The position numbers were made by a program, and so were the translations under genes. Under the pieces are notes generated by a model. The model made no database searches, was not told the origin of the DNA, and saw nothing but the letters and a program-made list of their open reading frames with translations. From NCBI GenBank assembly GCA_030605045.1, contig JAUWBK010000086.1, positions 1-5,451 on the forward strand: 5,451 nt of DNA, written 5' to 3'. The stretch is from Dehalococcoidia bacterium (lineage in GTDB: Bacteria > Chloroflexota > Dehalococcoidia > Dehalococcoidales > RBG-16-60-22). Shown here one piece after another: positions 5,085 to 5,451 of the stretch (its first letter is position 1; each line of letters begins with the position of its first letter).

Positions 5085-5451
5085 ATGCAGGCAGTTATTC
5101 TGGCTGGAGGGCTGGGGAAAAGATTAAAACCATTGACGGAGGGGATTCCCAAAGTTATGGTCTCGGTTAATGGCAAACCCTTTCTGCTACACTTGCTTCA
5201 ACTCCTAAAGGGCCAGGGAATAAGTGATATTGTCTTATGCATCGGCTACCTTAGCCAGCAGGTACGGGACTTCTTTGGCAACGGGGAAATTCTGGGAGTG
5301 AACATAAGATATAGTGAAGAGAGGGAGAAATTGCTTGGGACAGGCGGTGCCTTAAAACAGGCACAAAGTTTATTGGCTAATTATTTCTTGCTCATTAACG
5401 GAGATACCTATCTTCCTATTGACTACGCTGATGTGGAGAAGGCTTTTCTCA
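5085..5451 (+). CDS. Sugar-1-phosphate nucleotidyltransferase (HddC/RfbA-like), N-terminal part
   Basis: The frame is open from ATG 5085 to the right edge and gives the first 122 residues of a longer protein; full-length relatives have about 230-250 or more. It begins MQAVILAGGLGKRLKPLTEG, the nucleotide-binding signature of the family. It continues with IPKVMVSVNGKPFL (a Lys contacting the phosphate), a LGTGGALKQA loop, and LLINGDTYLPID, whose Asp is the usual metal ligand. These enzymes join a sugar 1-phosphate and an NTP to form a nucleotide sugar plus pyrophosphate. The overall pattern is closest, from memory, to the HddC type (heptose- or mannose-1-phosphate guanylyltransferase), but glucose-1-phosphate uridylyl- or thymidylyltransferase is possible. 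AGAGGG (5072-5077) lies seven bases before the ATG, and the gene sits 15 bases behind the epimerase, so they are co-transcribed. Confidence 0.9.
   Translation, partial: MQAVILAGGLGKRLKPLTEGIPKVMVSVNGKPFLLHLLQLLKGQGISDIVLCIGYLSQQVRDFFGNGEILGVNIRYSEEREKLLGTGGALKQAQSLLANYFLLINGDTYLPIDYADVEKAFL

Noticed and set aside
4455..5176. Minus-strand open frames of 118 codons each opposite the epimerase and the nucleotidyltransferase start
   Set aside because: They mirror the coding strand of two genes with clear catalytic motifs and show no family signature of their own.
1..5451. CRISPR array, insertion sequence, attachment site or phage cassette
   Set aside because: No spaced direct repeats, transposase or integrase motifs or terminal inverted repeats were seen. 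The tRNA gene has no visible partial duplicate of its 3' end in the window, so it does not mark an integrated element here.

Overview
This 5.45 kb window reads as ordinary bacterial chromosome. It has moderate GC, Shine-Dalgarno-led genes with a mix of ATG, GTG and TTG starts, and a tRNA gene that encodes its own CCA end. The left edge carries the end of a pyruvate:ferredoxin oxidoreductase beta subunit, which points to an anaerobic or fermentative organism. From memory of the protein families, the gene set resembles Chloroflexota of the Dehalococcoidia type, but this is a low-confidence guess because no search could be run.

Layout from left to right: (1) the 3' end of a porB-like gene (2-400, +); (2) tRNA-Pro with anticodon UGG (484-561, +); (3) a YegS/DgkB-type lipid kinase on the minus strand (612-1520), convergent with the tRNA; (4) a divergent intergenic region with promoters for both sides; (5) a two-TM potassium channel with a cytoplasmic RCK (TrkA-N/TrkA-C) module (1705-2672, +), broken by two +1 frameshifts; (6) a polyprenyl-phosphate-type family 2 glycosyltransferase with two C-terminal membrane helices (2818-3708, +); (7) a 425-base non-coding stretch with a good promoter near its right end; (8) an NAD-dependent nucleotide-sugar epimerase (4134-5069, +), followed after 15 bases by (9) the start of a sugar-phosphate nucleotidyltransferase that runs off the window (5085-5451, +).

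Genes 8 and 9 form an operon that probably makes an activated sugar for a cell-surface glycan. The upstream glycosyltransferase could feed the same envelope pathway by charging a lipid carrier, and the lipid kinase also acts at the membrane. The porB fragment, tRNA and channel are unrelated housekeeping or transport functions.

I found no CRISPR array, insertion sequence, toxin-antitoxin pair, phage gene or obvious new system. The most interesting locus is the channel gene: two frameshifts in otherwise well-preserved sequence, a Gly-Tyr-Ala selectivity filter instead of Gly-Tyr-Gly, and a strong ribosome-binding-site-like sequence in front of an internal ATG that would release the soluble RCK domain alone.
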